Assembly (NCBI GenBank): GCA_041946755.1
Contig: JBHGBB010000064.1
Coordinates: 1-17,195 of the forward strand
DNA: 17,195 nt
Direction of reading: 5' to 3'
Origin: JBHGBB01 sp041946755
GTDB lineage: Bacteria > UBP4 > UBA4092 > JAOAEQ01
A program made the translations under genes and the position numbers. Numbering within the stretch: position 1 is the first letter of the stretch; each line of letters starts with the position of its first letter. Of the stretch, positions 6,233 to 12,652 are shown piece by piece. The notes beneath the pieces are model-generated. The model saw nothing but the letters and a program-made list of their open reading frames with translations. It did not search any database and was not told the DNA's origin.

Positions 6233-7489
6233 ATGTATCGATATTATGTTAGAATTCTAATCCTAATTTTAGCGGTAGTTATTATACCGCATGGTTTTGG
6301 GGAGGTAGTAGGTATGCCAAAACAGGTGAAATCAATCGGTAGAGTAGGGAAGGTCTATCCGGGAATCGATGTTCTGATGCAGCGCAACTGCGATATTCTT
6401 GCCGGGAAACGAATCGGATTGATTACCAACCATACCGGTATATCTCGAGATGGATATACCGATATCGAACTTCTCTTTAATCAAAAGAACTGTAAATTAG
6501 TCGCATTATTTAGCCCAGAACATGGTCTTACCGGTACCGCCGATGATAAAGTCGCTTCCGGTATCGATTCAACTACCGGATTACCGATATATAGCTTATA
6601 TGGTAAAACCCAAAAACCTACTCCGGAAATGCTGCAAAATCTGGATGTATTGATGTTCGATATGCAGGATATCGGCAGCCGGTTCTATACCTATATCGGT
6701 ACCATGGCGCTGGCGATGAGAGCGGCGAAAGAGAATGGCAAGAAATTTGTGGTTCTTGATCGGCCGAATCCGATTGGGGGGAAGAAAGTAGAAGGTGCAA
6801 TTCCACCGGTAAAACTTTGTGGTAAGAATACCTGCATTTATCCGATTGCAACCCGGCATGGGATGACAGTCGGTGAATTGGCCTTGATGTTTAACGATTA
6901 TTATAAAATCGGCTGCGATCTAACAGTTGTCCCAATGAGAAATTGGTCGCGCAGCATGTATTTCGACCAAACCGGTTTATTATGGATTAATCCCAGTCCG
7001 AATATGAAAACCTTAGATGGCGCAATCCTGTATCCCGGTCCCGGGATGCTCGAAACTACCGTTTTATCTCCCGGTCGCGGGACCGACCATCCGTTTGAAA
7101 TGTATGGCGCGCCGTTTATCGATGGCAGAAAACTCGCTGAGAATCTCGCTAACCGAAAGACTCCGGGAGTGCGGTTTGTCCCTTATCAATTTGTCCCTTC
7201 CGCGAAATATCATCAGTTTAAAGACCAGACCTGTTATGGAGTCTATGCGATTATCTCTGACCGGAATAAGATAAATTCAATTACCGTTGGGTTGCATCTC
7301 GCCCAGGCATTATATGAGAACGATTCGACGAAATATAAAGCATTGGATGGATTTAAAATAATGACCGGTGACCCGGATTGCTGGGAGATGCTAACGGTAA
7401 AAAAGATGACACCGGAAAAAATCGTTAAAAAGTGGAAGAAAGACCTCGATACGTTCAAAAGAGCACGCAGGAAGTATCTGTTGTATTAA
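6233..7489 (+). CDS. namZ: Exo-beta-N-acetylmuramidase family protein (DUF1343/NamZ)
   Basis: This 418-residue protein has an N-terminal hydrophobic export segment (about 5-22; no clear AXA cleavage site, so it may stay anchored). It then shows the full DUF1343 motif series: KRIGLITNHTGISRDG (59-74), LFSPEHGL (92-99), SLYGKTQKPTPEML, FDMQDIGSRFYTYIGT (142-157), VLDRPNPIGG (174-183), TRHGMTVGEL (207-216), NPSPNM (253-258) and GRGTDHPFE (281-289). This family, exemplified by NamZ (GH171), removes terminal N-acetylmuramic acid from the non-reducing ends of peptidoglycan fragments outside the cytoplasm for recycling. The usual EGTN-like stretch before GRGT reads ETTVLSP here. It is transcribed alone from a perfect-consensus promoter, with strong aaaaaggag spacing, and no MurNAc transporter or kinase is next to it. 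Family call is firm; exact substrate is inferred. Confidence 0.93.
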   Translation: MYRYYVRILILILAVVIIPHGFGEVVGMPKQVKSIGRVGKVYPGIDVLMQRNCDILAGKRIGLITNHTGISRDGYTDIELLFNQKNCKLVALFSPEHGLTGTADDKVASGIDSTTGLPIYSLYGKTQKPTPEMLQNLDVLMFDMQDIGSRFYTYIGTMALAMRAAKENGKKFVVLDRPNPIGGKKVEGAIPPVKLCGKNTCIYPIATRHGMTVGELALMFNDYYKIGCDLTVVPMRNWSRSMYFDQTGLLWINPSPNMKTLDGAILYPGPGMLETTVLSPGRGTDHPFEMYGAPFIDGRKLAENLANRKTPGVRFVPYQFVPSAKYHQFKDQTCYGVYAIISDRNKINSITVGLHLAQALYENDSTKYKALDGFKIMTGDPDCWEMLTVKKMTPEKIVKKWKKDLDTFKRARRKYLLY

Positions 7490-7498
7490 ACCCAGAGT

Positions 7499-7563
7499 GC
7501 AGTTGACGGGTTGCTAGTAATAGGATACATTTGACTGCATACTGCTATATGCCAACTGCCGAC
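7499..7563. repeat. Word repeat and inverted arms between convergent genes
   Basis: GCAGTTG (7499-7505) pairs with CAACTGC (7553-7559), and the words gactgcatactgc and ccaactgcc repeat between 7532 and 7563. A short T-run (gggttttt) follows at about 7564-7570. It fills the 81-bp gap between namZ and the FTR gene and may terminate one or both transcripts, but the stem is too loose to call a terminator. Confidence 0.4.
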
Positions 7564-7570
7564 GGGTTTT

Positions 7571-8080
7571 TCAGGTTACTTCAACAATCTTCTCGAACCG
7601 GTCATGAGATACACCGCAGATCGGGCATACATCCGGCGGGGTATCTCGAGAACAGAGGTATCCGCAAACATTACATCGCCAGACGGTATGCGGAATAACA
7701 AGTTCGCTCATATCGATTCTCCTTGGAGTAGGTTTCGGTTTTAATTTTCGTTCCGGGATAGAAGTTATTTCCAATTTCTTTTTATATACTTCTAAAGATA
7801 TATAGAGCCCGCAAAAACAAGACCCATATTCGGCAATATCATCATCACGATAATAACAGGGGCAGATGAGGTCGATATCCTTCAGCCGGTCATTTTTAGC
7901 TAATCGGCAAGGGCAGCATTCATACCCATACCGTTTCCGGTTCACCAGCAACCCGCGAATCAGGTTATTGGTAAACTCATCGTCCGGATTCAGATAATAA
8001 TGGCCCCGCCGGCAAATCGTTTCGATTTCAGTCCGATATTGGAGAACTTCCTGGTCGGTAACTTCAATTTTCGGTTTCAT
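7571..8080 (-). CDS. Ferredoxin:thioredoxin reductase catalytic subunit fused to rubredoxin
   Basis: Residues 1-100 match the FTR catalytic subunit. The six required cysteines appear as CPC (C56, C58), CPC (C73, C75) and CFC (C88, C90), within CPCRLAKNDRLKDIDLICPC-type spacing and DIAEYGSC. In this family four of them bind a 4Fe-4S cluster and two form the active disulfide next to it. After a proline-rich linker (107-120), residues 133-165 form a rubredoxin domain with WRCNVCGY (C136, C139) and DVCPICG (C152, C155). The FTR variable subunit is absent, as in non-photosynthetic homologues. The fusion should pass one-electron equivalents via rubredoxin or ferredoxin to a cytoplasmic disulfide partner. 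It starts 3 bases after the glutaredoxin stop, making that glutaredoxin the obvious partner. A related rubredoxin-fused enzyme is known from methanogenic archaea, from memory. Confidence 0.95.
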   Translation of the reverse strand: MKPKIEVTDQEVLQYRTEIETICRRGHYYLNPDDEFTNNLIRGLLVNRKRYGYECCPCRLAKNDRLKDIDLICPCYYRDDDIAEYGSCFCGLYISLEVYKKKLEITSIPERKLKPKPTPRRIDMSELVIPHTVWRCNVCGYLCSRDTPPDVCPICGVSHDRFEKIVEVT

Positions 8081-8083
8081 AAC

Positions 8084-8338
8084 CTATTTCTCATTGAGAC
8101 AAGCTTCAAACTCATCGACTTTATATCCGACAATAACCTTATCGCCGATACATACGGTGGGAAACGAAATTTCCGGATTTACCGCGGCGATCTCTTCGTT
8201 AACCGCATCGTATTCGTCTCCGTCTAGTTGATCCACAAAGATATATTCAAACGGGATCCCCTTATTTTTGAAATACTTAATCGTCTTCTGGCACCAAATA
8301 CAGGTGCTTAATGCATATATCTTAATTTTCTTTTTCAT
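8084..8338 (-). CDS. Glutaredoxin-like thiol-disulfide protein
   Basis: This 84-residue protein has a single thioredoxin fold. IKIYALSTCIWCQKTI holds the redox pair C13-x-x-C16, SFPTV holds the cis-proline P60, and IVGYK follows. There are no transmembrane segments or signal, so it is cytoplasmic. The W in CIWC and the small size place it with glutaredoxin/NrdH-like proteins rather than classical thioredoxin. The start has GGAGG about 7 bases upstream. It sits between the molybdopterin-domain gene (40-bp gap upstream) and the FTR-rubredoxin gene (3 bases downstream), so it is probably reduced by the FTR and passes thiol reducing power on. Its final target is not shown by the sequence. Confidence 0.93.
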   Translation of the reverse strand: MKKKIKIYALSTCIWCQKTIKYFKNKGIPFEYIFVDQLDGDEYDAVNEEIAAVNPEISFPTVCIGDKVIVGYKVDEFEACLNEK

Positions 8339-8356
8339 CTACGCCCTCCATTGCTT

Positions 8357-8374
8357 TAATCTATGTAATCTGTG
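8357..8374. repeat. Two-unit word repeat before the glutaredoxin gene
   Basis: Two 9-base units, taatctatg (8357-8365) and taatctgtg (8366-8374), differ at one base and fill most of the 40-bp spacer between the molybdopterin-domain gene and glutaredoxin. It is short, and on its own would be weak; it is listed because other spacers carry the same kind of repeat. Confidence 0.45.
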
Positions 8375-8378
8375 TTTC

Positions 8379-9071
8379 TTATTTCCCGAAGAAATATTTA
8401 TTCAAGTCGCCGGAATTGGAATATCCCCGCTGTTCCCAATACCCATGATAATTCTGGTTATCAGAAATTTCGATTTTAGTAATCCATTTAATCCATTTAT
8501 ACCCCCATTTATTTTCCGCTACTAAGGTGAAGGGGTAGCCGCGTTCTACCGGCAACGGGATAGTATTCATCTTATTTGCCATTAAGATATTATTATCAAG
8601 GATATAACTTAACGGAAACGAAGTCGAATATCCATCTTCACTATAGAAAATAATGGTGGTTCCTTTCGGCAACGGCTGACTTACTTGCAAAATATCTTTA
8701 ACCAGGAATCCTTCCCATAAGATTTTAACACTCCACCCTTCAACGCAGTTTAAGGTCGCTAATTTCTGGTATGGTTTGAATTTCCCGGTTACCTCGGCAT
8801 AGGTATATACTTTGGGGGTTTTAACTAAACCGGTGATGGTGAGCCGATATTTCGACATATCGATATACTGCGGTCCTTTAATCGAGTTCTCTCTAAAATC
8901 GCGGTTGGAAGATAATTTCTCACCTTGGTATTCTTTAATCTCTTGCGGAACCGGTTGGGCAACTGGTTTGATTTCAGCACCAAGGCTGAAGTTAACCGTT
9001 GCGAAGAAAATGAGAATCAGAAAAATTATTAAAGATGTTAAACGGTATATTTTATTACTGTCAGTGTTCAT
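8379..9071 (-). CDS. Exported molybdopterin-dependent oxidoreductase domain (sulfite oxidase/MsrP type)
   Basis: This 230-residue protein has an N-terminal export segment (about 10-31) and a single oxidoreductase molybdopterin-binding domain. The Mo-ligand cysteine is C109 in TLNCVEGWS. Other landmarks are the YRLTITGLV start, SEDGYSTSFPL (144-154), GYPFTLVAENKWGYKWIKWI (178-197) and the C-terminal GYWEQRGYSNSGDL (210-222). These match the sulfite oxidase/MsrP (YedY) fold; no haem, dimerisation or other domain is attached. The signal has only one arginine (KIYRLTS) and no twin-arginine motif, which is unusual because Moco is normally inserted before Tat export. The ATG lies inside a 10-nt word repeat and is the only candidate start before the hydrophobic stretch. 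It leads an operon with glutaredoxin and FTR-rubredoxin. Substrate (sulfite, methionine sulfoxide or other) cannot be decided. Confidence 0.9.
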   Translation of the reverse strand: MNTDSNKIYRLTSLIIFLILIFFATVNFSLGAEIKPVAQPVPQEIKEYQGEKLSSNRDFRENSIKGPQYIDMSKYRLTITGLVKTPKVYTYAEVTGKFKPYQKLATLNCVEGWSVKILWEGFLVKDILQVSQPLPKGTTIIFYSEDGYSTSFPLSYILDNNILMANKMNTIPLPVERGYPFTLVAENKWGYKWIKWITKIEISDNQNYHGYWEQRGYSNSGDLNKYFFGK

Positions 9072-9087
9072 CTGTGTTCATCCGTGG
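9064..9087. repeat. 10-nt word repeat spanning a start codon
   Basis: The units gtgttcatct (9064-9073) and gtgttcatcc (9074-9083) differ at one base, followed by gtgg. The first unit contains the start codon (9069-9071, complement) of the molybdopterin-domain gene. On the minus strand this reads ccacggatgaacacagatg, a wording that recurs in spacers of many genomes as I remember them. Confidence 0.65.
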
Positions 9088-9113
9088 CAAAGTTACTCGG
9101 GTTTGTCTATCTA

Positions 9114-9142
9114 ATTATGTAACAATTTCAGAAAATCATCAA
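9114..9142 (-). promoter_or_regulatory. Candidate promoter of the molybdopterin-glutaredoxin-FTR operon
   Basis: On the minus strand TTGATG (9137-9142) and CATAAT (9114-9119) are spaced by 17 bases, matching 4/6 and 5/6 of the sigma70 consensus. A start near 9107 would give a leader of about 36 bases to the ATG at 9071. No second hairpin or operator is evident. Confidence 0.45.
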
Positions 9143-9306
9143 GATAAATAATATGATTAGAATATAGGCTATTATAACATCAGTATAATCAGGTATTTAG
9201 GTAATTAATGTAATTTTTATTAATATTTTGATATTTTGTTGTGTCTATTATTATGAGAGGTTAAGTATAATAATTTCTAAAATTTAAAGTTATCAGGAGG
9301 AGCATT

Positions 9307-10815
9307 ATGCATCATCGAGCTATAGTTTGTTTGTTTTATGGTTTCTTCGTTCTTACGTTTTTGAGTTTTTTAGTTAGTTTTTCTTCTGCTGGTCAATTAG
9401 TTTATTCGACCTATTTGGGTAGTGGAGGTAGAGAATATGGTGGTGATATTGCCGTTGATAGTTTAGGGAATGTATATATTACAGGATATACCATATCCTC
9501 CACCGATTTTCCGACCACATCCGGTGCATTCGATACCACATTTAATGGAGGATTATATGATATTTTTATAAGTAAACTCAATGCAAGCGGAACCGCATTG
9601 GTCTATTCGAGCTACTTAGGTGGTACAGGTGATGATGAAGGTCGAGGTATTGCCATAGATAGCTCTGGGAACGCTTATATTTGCGGATATACCAATTCTA
9701 CTAATTTTCCGACAACATTTGGTGCGTTCGATACAACATTTAATGGGGGATTGTATGATGGTTTTGTAAGTAAATTGAATTCTAATGGTACTGCATTAGT
9801 TTATTCGACTTACTTGGGCGGTGATGAAGAAGATCGGATTTATGCCATCGCTGTTGATAGTTTGGAGAACGTTTATATTACCGGAAACACCGGTTCACCT
9901 AATTTTCCGACCACCTCTGGAGCGTATAAAACTACATTTTATGGTATTAGGGGAACGGCAAATGTTTTTATGAGTAAACTCAATGCGAACGGAAACTCAT
10001 TAATATATTCGACTTATGTAGGTGGTGGATTCGGTTATGATCTTGCGATAGATACTTTGGGAAATACCTATATAACCGGTTGTACTGATTCTTCTGTCTT
10101 TTATCCAACAACCCCAAATGCATTTGATACTACTGCACATAATTACTCGGATGGTTTTGTGACTAAACTGAATGATAATGGAACCGCATTGGTATATTCG
10201 ACCTATTTGGGTGGTATAAGTGATGACTATAGTAATGGTATCGCTGTTGATGGTTTAGGAAATGCTTATCTAACGGGATATACATATTCAACCGATTTTC
10301 CGACCACACCGGATGCTTTCGATACTACATATAGTGTTGCAGGTGATATTTTTGTAAGTAAACTTAATCCTAACGGTACTGCTTTGATATATTCGACCTA
10401 TTTGGGTGGTGGAGATCTTGAATGTAGTTTTGGTGGTATCGCTATTGATGGTTCGGGGAACGCTTATATTACCGGATGTACCTATTCGTCTGATTTCCCG
10501 ACCACACCCGGAGCCTTTGACACTACCCTCGATATTTATAATGATGTTTTTGTAAGCAAGGTTAATTTCAACGGTACGGAGCTTCTCTATTCAACCTATT
10601 TGGGAGGAAATAATGGTGAGTATGGAAAAAGTATTGCCATAGATGGTTTGCGGAATGTATATATTTGCGGGCCAACTTCTTCTACCAATTTTCCGACTAC
10701 TCCGGGTGCTTTCGATACTTCTAATAATGGTGGTGTTGATGTTTTTGTAACTAAAATATCTACGGAGTATATACCCATAGAACTGATTGATTTTCAAACA
10801 ACAATAGAAAATTAA
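9307..10815 (+). CDS. Exported seven-repeat SBBP beta-propeller protein
   Basis: This 502-residue protein has a signal peptide (about 1-28, ending SFSSAG). Seven SBBP repeats of 63-68 residues follow, starting near 31, 98, 164, 232, 295, 360 and 426. Each repeat runs L-Y-S-T-Y-L-G-G, then IAVDSLGNVYITG, then FPTT.GAFDTT and FVSKLN. Seven blades are what a closed propeller needs, so the fold looks complete. After residue 488 it ends with IPIELIDFQTTIEN. This resembles the first strand of the PVEL-type C-terminal domain found after such repeats in other secreted proteins, but stops there, as if truncated. The ribosome-binding site aggagg (9295-9300) is strong, and a TATAAT (9266-9271) lies upstream without a good -35. 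It is probably a secreted or surface binding protein; no ligand can be inferred. Codon use is AT-richer than in the flanking genes. Confidence 0.9.
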   Translation: MHHRAIVCLFYGFFVLTFLSFLVSFSSAGQLVYSTYLGSGGREYGGDIAVDSLGNVYITGYTISSTDFPTTSGAFDTTFNGGLYDIFISKLNASGTALVYSSYLGGTGDDEGRGIAIDSSGNAYICGYTNSTNFPTTFGAFDTTFNGGLYDGFVSKLNSNGTALVYSTYLGGDEEDRIYAIAVDSLENVYITGNTGSPNFPTTSGAYKTTFYGIRGTANVFMSKLNANGNSLIYSTYVGGGFGYDLAIDTLGNTYITGCTDSSVFYPTTPNAFDTTAHNYSDGFVTKLNDNGTALVYSTYLGGISDDYSNGIAVDGLGNAYLTGYTYSTDFPTTPDAFDTTYSVAGDIFVSKLNPNGTALIYSTYLGGGDLECSFGGIAIDGSGNAYITGCTYSSDFPTTPGAFDTTLDIYNDVFVSKVNFNGTELLYSTYLGGNNGEYGKSIAIDGLRNVYICGPTSSTNFPTTPGAFDTSNNGGVDVFVTKISTEYIPIELIDFQTTIEN

Positions 10816-11200
10816 AGAAATATTTGGAATAAAATGTAGGTTTACTGCAAAGAATAGAGTAAGATCAGTAAATTAGAAGGTTTAAATTTGCTTAACCCAA
10901 ACAGAATCATAGTTATATATCCTAATCTCTGCTATTACTCTATCGCTTAACCAATCGAATTTATCTTGATACTTTTATAACGAGTATTTGGAAGCGAGAG
11001 CAAGGCTGTAGTTCATAGCTTAACGTTCGCTCCATGTTTGGCCAATAAATGTATAGTGATATTCTTGAACAGGTCAAATGAATCCTTTCCCTCTATTATT
11101 CTTACCAATCTTATGGTATCTTATTTTAATAACAATTTTGGAACGGGAAGTAGCTTAATCTCGTCTTTAATATAGTAAATACTATAATTAGAGTATCCCC
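10816..11200. other. Gene-free region between the propeller gene and the efflux operon
   Basis: This 385-bp AT-rich stretch has no credible coding frame; reading on from the propeller stop in the other two frames gives early stops and no continuation of its C-terminal domain. It contains one weak imperfect inverted repeat (10990-11009 against 11014-11033, ggaagcgag/ctcgcttcc-like arms with many mismatches) and a palindrome overlapping a -10 box at 11171-11188. Nothing else is recognised. Confidence 0.5.
11171..11188 (+). promoter_or_regulatory. Palindrome overlapping a -10 box ahead of the efflux operon
   Basis: TATAGTA-AA-TACTATA (11171-11186) is a perfect inverted repeat with 7-bp arms. 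It overlaps TATAAT (11183-11188), 12 bases before the TolC-family ATG at 11201. No matching -35 hexamer is visible. The position suits a repressor operator or a near-leaderless promoter; no regulator gene lies next to it. Confidence 0.4.
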
Positions 11201-12490
11201 ATGAACCTAGATTCTTATAGAAGGAAACTATCCTTCTATTTTTTTATTGGATTAATAGCCGTATCTTCTCTAAGCCTAGCCGCTTCAGACCAGTCGGTTT
11301 CCCCGCAGAAATTAACCTTACCGGAAGCAATCGCGTTCGGCCTTCAGCATAACCCGGATTATAAAATTGCGGAACAAGCGGTAGCGGTCGCGCAAGCGCA
11401 ATATCTACAAGCCCGGTCAGCGATATATCCGCAGCTTAACCTGACCTTGGAGTCGAAACATACCGAAAATAGCAGTTCTGGAAACGATTCCTTTTCTACC
11501 CTTGATGCGAAACAGGCCCTCTATACCTTCGGGAAACTTGGGTATGCTCAAGAGTATGCCCGGTATACGCTCCGGTCTCAGGAAATGGCATTAGAACAAA
11601 CCAAACAATTGATTATCTACCAGATAAAAACCGCATTCTATTCGGTACTGCTTCAATCAGAATTGACTACTGTTAACCAGGAAGCGGTACAATCAGCGGA
11701 AGACCATTATAAAACCGCCCAACTCCTCTATGAAAAAGGGGTAAATACTCTATTCGATGCCACCAGAGCGAAAGCAAATCTTGCGAATACCCGGTCGAGT
11801 CTGATCGCAGCAGAGAATGATTTAGTTAAAGAACAACAGAACTTAAATCAGTTGCTGAACCTGCCGCCAAATACTAGAATCGAGTTAATCGGTAAACTGG
11901 AATATCATGAATATCAACCGAAAGTAGACCAATTGCTGGAACTGGCGAAACTCTCTCGCCCGGATTTGAAAAGCCAGATGCTCTTATACCAGCAGAGCGA
12001 AACCAAACTGAAACTCCGGTCAGCGCAACACTTACCGAACCTCTATTTCGGGGCGGATTATACCCTCGATCATGCCGATGATTCGGATACTGACCATTCC
12101 TGGTCAGCGAATATAAACTTAACCATGCCGATTTTTGATGGATATAATATTGCCAACCAGGTTAAAGAAGCGAAAGCGGATGTACTCCAATCGAAACTAA
12201 GTTATGATAAACTGCAATTAGCCGTCCAAACTCAGGTCGAACAAGCAATCCTCGAAATCAAGAAACAGCAGGAATTGATTAATGCAGCGAAAGAAGCGGT
12301 AGCGGTTTCCCAATTAGCGTTAACCATGGCGCAGGCGAGTTTTAAAAACGGTTTATCGACTAGTTTAGATGTCGCTGATGCGGAATTAGTGTTAACTACC
12401 GCTAAAACGAATTTAGCCCAGGCGATTTATAGCTATTTATCCGGATTAGCGGCGCTAGAGAACGCTATCGGCACCACACAACTACCATAA
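11201..12490 (+). CDS. TolC-family outer-membrane efflux protein
   Basis: This 429-residue protein has a Sec signal peptide (KLSFYFFIGLIAVSSLSLAAS, cut near 28). Two homologous OEP halves follow. The first starts LTLPEAIAFGLQHNPDYKIAEQ and includes the coiled-coil helix with LLYEKGVNTLFDATRAKANL. The second starts LAKLSRPDLKSQ and includes ASFKNGLSTSLDVADAELVL near the C-terminus. Both coiled-coil hairpins and the short beta-barrel strands are in the usual places for TolC/OprM proteins, which trimerise into a channel across the outer membrane and periplasm. There is no lipobox cysteine. No Shine-Dalgarno is visible before the ATG (gagtatcccc). It is first in the operon, followed after 162 bp by the adaptor and then the pump. 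Confidence 0.93.
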   Translation: MNLDSYRRKLSFYFFIGLIAVSSLSLAASDQSVSPQKLTLPEAIAFGLQHNPDYKIAEQAVAVAQAQYLQARSAIYPQLNLTLESKHTENSSSGNDSFSTLDAKQALYTFGKLGYAQEYARYTLRSQEMALEQTKQLIIYQIKTAFYSVLLQSELTTVNQEAVQSAEDHYKTAQLLYEKGVNTLFDATRAKANLANTRSSLIAAENDLVKEQQNLNQLLNLPPNTRIELIGKLEYHEYQPKVDQLLELAKLSRPDLKSQMLLYQQSETKLKLRSAQHLPNLYFGADYTLDHADDSDTDHSWSANINLTMPIFDGYNIANQVKEAKADVLQSKLSYDKLQLAVQTQVEQAILEIKKQQELINAAKEAVAVSQLALTMAQASFKNGLSTSLDVADAELVLTTAKTNLAQAIYSYLSGLAALENAIGTTQLP

Positions 12491-12502
12491 TTCATCTAAA
12501 AC

Positions 12503-12625
12503 AGTTAAGAATTAATAGTTCAGAATTAAGAATATGAAAACCGGGATTAGGTAAAGGTAACGGAGTGAGTCTGGTAGTTGGTCTTAGGTAGTTAGTTTTT
12601 AATTCTGAACTCTTCATTCTTAACT
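12503..12625. repeat. 123-bp element with 27-bp inverted terminal arms
   Basis: The left arm 12503-12529 (agttaagaattaatagttca, then gaattaa) and the right arm 12599-12625 are reverse complements at 25 of 27 positions, with 69 bases between. It sits wholly inside the gap between the TolC-family gene and the adaptor. The words gttaagaat and gttcagaatt repeat within each arm. It could form a large hairpin in the operon mRNA. It is MITE-like in shape, but no flanking target duplication is evident. Confidence 0.75.
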
Positions 12626-12652
12626 CTTAATTTTGTTCTTGGGAGATAATTT

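Noticed and set aside
9239..9271. A full sigma70 promoter for the propeller gene (TTGTGT with TATAAT)
   Set aside because: The spacer would be 21 bp, too long; only the -10 element and the strong ribosome-binding site are credible.
10990..11033. An integron attC-like site or terminator hairpin
   Set aside because: The arms pair at only about 13 of 19 positions and no integrase, cassette boundary or T-run is present.
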